Shown here: positions 62,201 to 64,000 of the stretch, one piece after another
Layout of the letters: the number at the start of each line of letters is the position of its first letter
Numbering within the stretch: position 1 is the first letter of the stretch
NCBI RefSeq assembly: GCF_001613505.1
Contig: NZ_BDCM01000016.1
Span: 186,001-250,000, forward strand
Origin: Nocardia mikamii NBRC 108933
Lineage (GTDB): Bacteria > Actinomycetota > Actinomycetes > Mycobacteriales > Mycobacteriaceae
Direction of reading: 5' to 3'
Length of the DNA stretch: 64,000 nt
The notes under the pieces: model-generated
What the model saw: only the letters and a program-made list of their open reading frames with translations
Told to the model about the DNA's origin: nothing
Database searches by the model: none
Program-made: the position numbers and the translations under genes

Positions 62201-64000
62201 TCCGCGGTGGAGTCCGCCGTGCCGGACATCGTGTTGTGGAAGTGCCCGACGTTCGAGGGTGAGCCGCCGCTCGCGGCTCGGCGGGTCGTGGCCGAGCTGC
62301 TCGAGACCGTGCACCTGTGGTTGCGCGATTCGCGCCTCACCGGCTCGCGGCTGGTCGTGGTGACCGACCGTGCCGTCTCCGTCGATGTGTCCGAGCCGGT
62401 GAATCTCGCGCAGGCGCCGGTGTGGGGTGTGGTGCGGGCCGCGCAGGCCGAGCATCCGGGCCGCTTCCAGCTGCTCGACGTGGATGACGATGCCTGGGCA
62501 CAGAGCGCGATATCGATGGCGACATCAGCCTTTTCGGCCGGAGAAGAACCTGAGGTCGCGCTGCGGGGCGGAGCTCTGTCGGTGCCGCGGTTACGTCGGC
62601 ACGATGGGGCGACGGTCGTCCGGGCACTCGGATCGGGCACGGTGTTGGTGACTGGTGGGACGGGTGGTCTGGGTGCGTTGATCGCTCGGCGTCTGGTGGT
62701 GAATCACGGTGTGACGCATCTTCTTTTGGTGTCGCGTCGGGGTTTGGCTGCGCCTGGTGCTGGGCGGTTGCGTGATGAGTTGGTGGGGTTGGGTGCGCGG
62801 GTGCGTGTTGTCGCTTGTGATGTGTCGGATCGTGATGCGTTGTCCGGGTTGATCGATGGGATTTCGGATGAGTGTCCGTTGGTGGGTGTGGTGCATGCGG
62901 CGGGTGTTGCGGATAACGGTGTGGTGGAGTCGATTACGGCGGGGCGTGTCGATTCGGTGTTCGCGCCGAAGGTTGATGCGGCGTGGTTTTTGCATGAGTT
63001 GACGTGTGAGCGGTCGTTGTCGTTGTTCGTGTTGGTGTCGTCGGCTGGTGGTTTGGTTTTGGCGGCGGGTCAGGCGAATTATGCGGCGGCGAATGTGTTT
63101 TTGGATGGGTTGGCTGTTCATCGTCGTGCTGCGGGTTTGCCCGCGACCGCCATCGACTACGGACTGTGGGAAGCGACCGGCTTGGGCGCACTGCTGTCGG
63201 ACGGGGATATCGCGCGGATTCGACGGCAGGGGCTGCCCCCGCTGACCGCGGCCGAGGGGCTGGCGCTGTTCGATCTGGCGATCACCACCGAATCCGCGCA
63301 GGTGGTGGCGGCCCGGGTCGATACGGCGGCCCTCCGCGGCCGCGGGGACGAACTTCCGGCACTGTTGCGTGATATCGCTCCCGCGACGGCTCGCGACCGG
63401 GCGCCGGCCGGCACCGCGGGCGGTGCCCCGGCGGACGAGTCGGCGGCGCTCGACCTCGTTCGATCGGTGACCGCCGAGGTTCTCGGGCATACGTCGGCGG
63501 ATGAGGTCGATCCCCGGCGCACGTTCCAGCAGCTGGGTGTCGATTCGCTCGGCGGTGTCGAATTGCGCAAGAAGCTCGGTGCCGCAGTCGGCCTGCACCT
63601 CCCGGCCACGCTCGTCTTCGACTATCCGACGCCGCATGTCGTCGCTCGATTCATCGCCGCGGAGCTGACCGGCGCCGTCGGCGTCGAAGAGAGCGTCGTC
63701 GATCGCCCTCGAGCCGACGACGATCCGATCGCGATCGTGGCGATGAGTTGCCGCTATCCCGGTGGCGTGTCCTCACCCGAGGATCTGTGGCAACTGGTGG
63801 CGGACGGCGTCGATACCAACGGCGACCTGCCGGTCGATCGCGGCTGGGATATCGAATCCCTCTACGACCCGGAGCCGGGCACGCCGGGGAAGACATACGC
63901 CCGCACCGGCGGATTTCTCTATACGGCAGCCGATTTCGACGCCGAGTTCTTCGGGATCAGTCCCAATGAAGCCAGGGCGATGGATCCGCAGCAGCGGTTG
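59267..64000 (+). CDS. Type I modular PKS: module 4 and start of module 5 (partial)
   Basis: The frame is open for 1578 codons to the window edge. An N-terminal docking coiled coil (residues ~5-36, LDYLKRLTVELRHTRQRLRE) is followed by KS (C206, VDTACSSS), AT with GHSIG and HAFH (malonyl-CoA), KR without DH or ER, ACP (GVDSLGG), then the start of module 5 KS (AIVAMSCRYPGG). The KR has TGGTGGLG and NYAAAN, so it should reduce. It has VADN where the other KRs have VLDD, and no clear A-type Trp, so its stereotype is unclear. The DNA encoding the KR core has foreign codon usage. Start ATG at 59267, 54 bp after module 3, with only a weak ribosome binding site. Confidence 0.93.
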   Translation, partial: MADDTKHLDYLKRLTVELRHTRQRLREIEDRKSEPIAVVGAGCRFPGGVTSPEDLWRLVSDGVDAIGAFPVDRGWDVDGLYDPDPEARGKSYTRSGGFLYDAAEFDAGFFGIGPREALAMDPQQRILLETAWEALERAGIDPSTVRGSDTGVFAGAANGEYADLLHDGPVDLRGYLLTGTTGSVVSGRVAYALGLEGPAVSVDTACSSSLVAVHLAVQALRSGECAMALAGGVTVMGSPGMFVEFSRQRGLAPDGRCKSFAAAADGTGWSEGAGMLVLERLSDARQRGHRVWAVIRGTAINQDGASNGLTVPNGPAQQRVIRAALADARLSPGDVDVVEAHGTGTVLGDPIEAQALLSTYGQGREPDRPLWLGSLKSNIGHSVAAAGVGGVLKMIMSMRHGAMPPTLHVDEPTPRVDWSAGTVELLTERRDWPAEPDRPRRAAVSSFGISGTNAHVILEQAPADEPAEAADAGPESDVAEAFPWVLSAKSETSLRAQAERLREFLIADPALSVADVAYSLVSTRAVFDHRAVVLGDDHASTLRRLAAVAAGEPGAGIATGVVAPARVAVMFAGQGSQRTAMGRQLYQRFPAFAEAFDRVCAHLDPLLGCSLREAIDSGADLDRTWLTQPALFAVEVALYRLLETWGVTPEVVFGHSIGEIAAAHAAGVLNLSDACALVAARGRLMQELPPGGAMLAVQAGAAEVAELLHGLDGVDVAAVNGPAAVVISGRAERIDELADLLRARGRRVKRLRVGHAFHSALMEPMLERFAEVVETLRFDPPRMPVISTVTGAVADPELWCTPRYWVDQVRLPVRFADAAAAAWAQGVDTFVEVGPDAVLSAAAADCLPEDAVTVPLLRADRDEPTDILAAAARLFVRGVPMRWDAVFAGRNPRQVELPTYAFDRRHFWLESSRGPAGMGADVPVGNLDRVPESLLRVEWIAAARSSRIVDPERVAVVGGNAAEVRSFPDAAALIADLDSAVESAVPDIVLWKCPTFEGEPPLAARRVVAELLETVHLWLRDSRLTGSRLVVVTDRAVSVDVSEPVNLAQAPVWGVVRAAQAEHPGRFQLLDVDDDAWAQSAISMATSAFSAGEEPEVALRGGALSVPRLRRHDGATVVRALGSGTVLVTGGTGGLGALIARRLVVNHGVTHLLLVSRRGLAAPGAGRLRDELVGLGARVRVVACDVSDRDALSGLIDGISDECPLVGVVHAAGVADNGVVESITAGRVDSVFAPKVDAAWFLHELTCERSLSLFVLVSSAGGLVLAAGQANYAAANVFLDGLAVHRRAAGLPATAIDYGLWEATGLGALLSDGDIARIRRQGLPPLTAAEGLALFDLAITTESAQVVAARVDTAALRGRGDELPALLRDIAPATARDRAPAGTAGGAPADESAALDLVRSVTAEVLGHTSADEVDPRRTFQQLGVDSLGGVELRKKLGAAVGLHLPATLVFDYPTPHVVARFIAAELTGAVGVEESVVDRPRADDDPIAIVAMSCRYPGGVSSPEDLWQLVADGVDTNGDLPVDRGWDIESLYDPEPGTPGKTYARTGGFLYTAADFDAEFFGISPNEARAMDPQQRL
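62641..63139 (+). other. Codon-usage island over the module 4 KR core
   Basis: About 500 bp in which codons end mostly in T or G (GGT, GTG, TTG, GCG, CGT, GAT, TTT) rather than C. By direct count, 62701-62760 has 36 G/C of 60 (60%), against 43 of 60 (72%) in 62341-62400. It begins at the KR nucleotide-binding motif (VLVTGGTGG) and ends after the YAAAN helix (AVHRRAAGLP), in frame at both edges. Confidence 0.85.

Overview
The window is GC-rich actinobacterial DNA with many GTG starts. Its gene order from about 8.6 to 38 kb follows, from memory, the Mycobacterium tuberculosis Rv3202c-Rv3193c block: adnA, adnB, a TrkA-type potassium channel, nudC, mrx1, uvrD2, whiB7, an ABC1 kinase, Rv3196-like, Rv3195-like, a PDZ/Lon-like protease and UPF0182. 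This places it in the Mycobacteriales. A large modular type I PKS next to the block makes Nocardia the most likely genus (inference).

Left end (1-8.3 kb). The 5' end of narG on the minus strand, a secreted beta-propeller (FG-GAP) protein, an arylsulfatase, a MobA-MoeA fusion for molybdenum cofactor that fits the nearby nitrate reductase, a two-domain VOC protein, an alkyltransferase-like (ATL) DNA lesion protein and an alpha/beta hydrolase. A 26-bp tandem repeat sits at the ATL 3' end.

Core block (8.6-38.7 kb). The conserved genes deal with double-strand break resection, NAD(H)/mycothiol redox, helicase repair and intrinsic antibiotic resistance. whiB7 has a complete-looking attenuated leader: AT-rich element and promoter, a 109-codon upstream ORF, an intrinsic terminator, then whiB7. 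Three insertions interrupt the mycobacterial order. (a) SRPBCC-EVE-MarR, with an 18-bp palindrome over the likely promoter. (b) A four-gene unit of J-domain pseudokinase, VWA-type protein, diverged adenylosuccinate synthetase paralog and NrtR-type regulator, with a 23-bp palindrome touching the first start codon; this is the best candidate for an undescribed system. (c) A MaoC-like dehydratase. The block ends with an Rpf-type cell-wall hydrolase and initiator tRNA-Met followed by a terminator.

Right end (40-64 kb). Three collinear modular PKS genes, the third cut by the window edge. The first starts with a KSQ loading module (methylmalonyl-type AT, so a propionyl starter is predicted). Modules 1-3 are KS-AT(malonyl)-DH-KR-ACP, predicting a conjugated triene. 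Module 4 is KS-AT(malonyl)-KR-ACP, predicting a beta-hydroxy unit. The module 4 KR core lies in a roughly 500-bp patch whose codon usage differs sharply from everything around it and whose KR lacks the LDD motif, suggesting a recent domain replacement. The cluster continues beyond position 64000.
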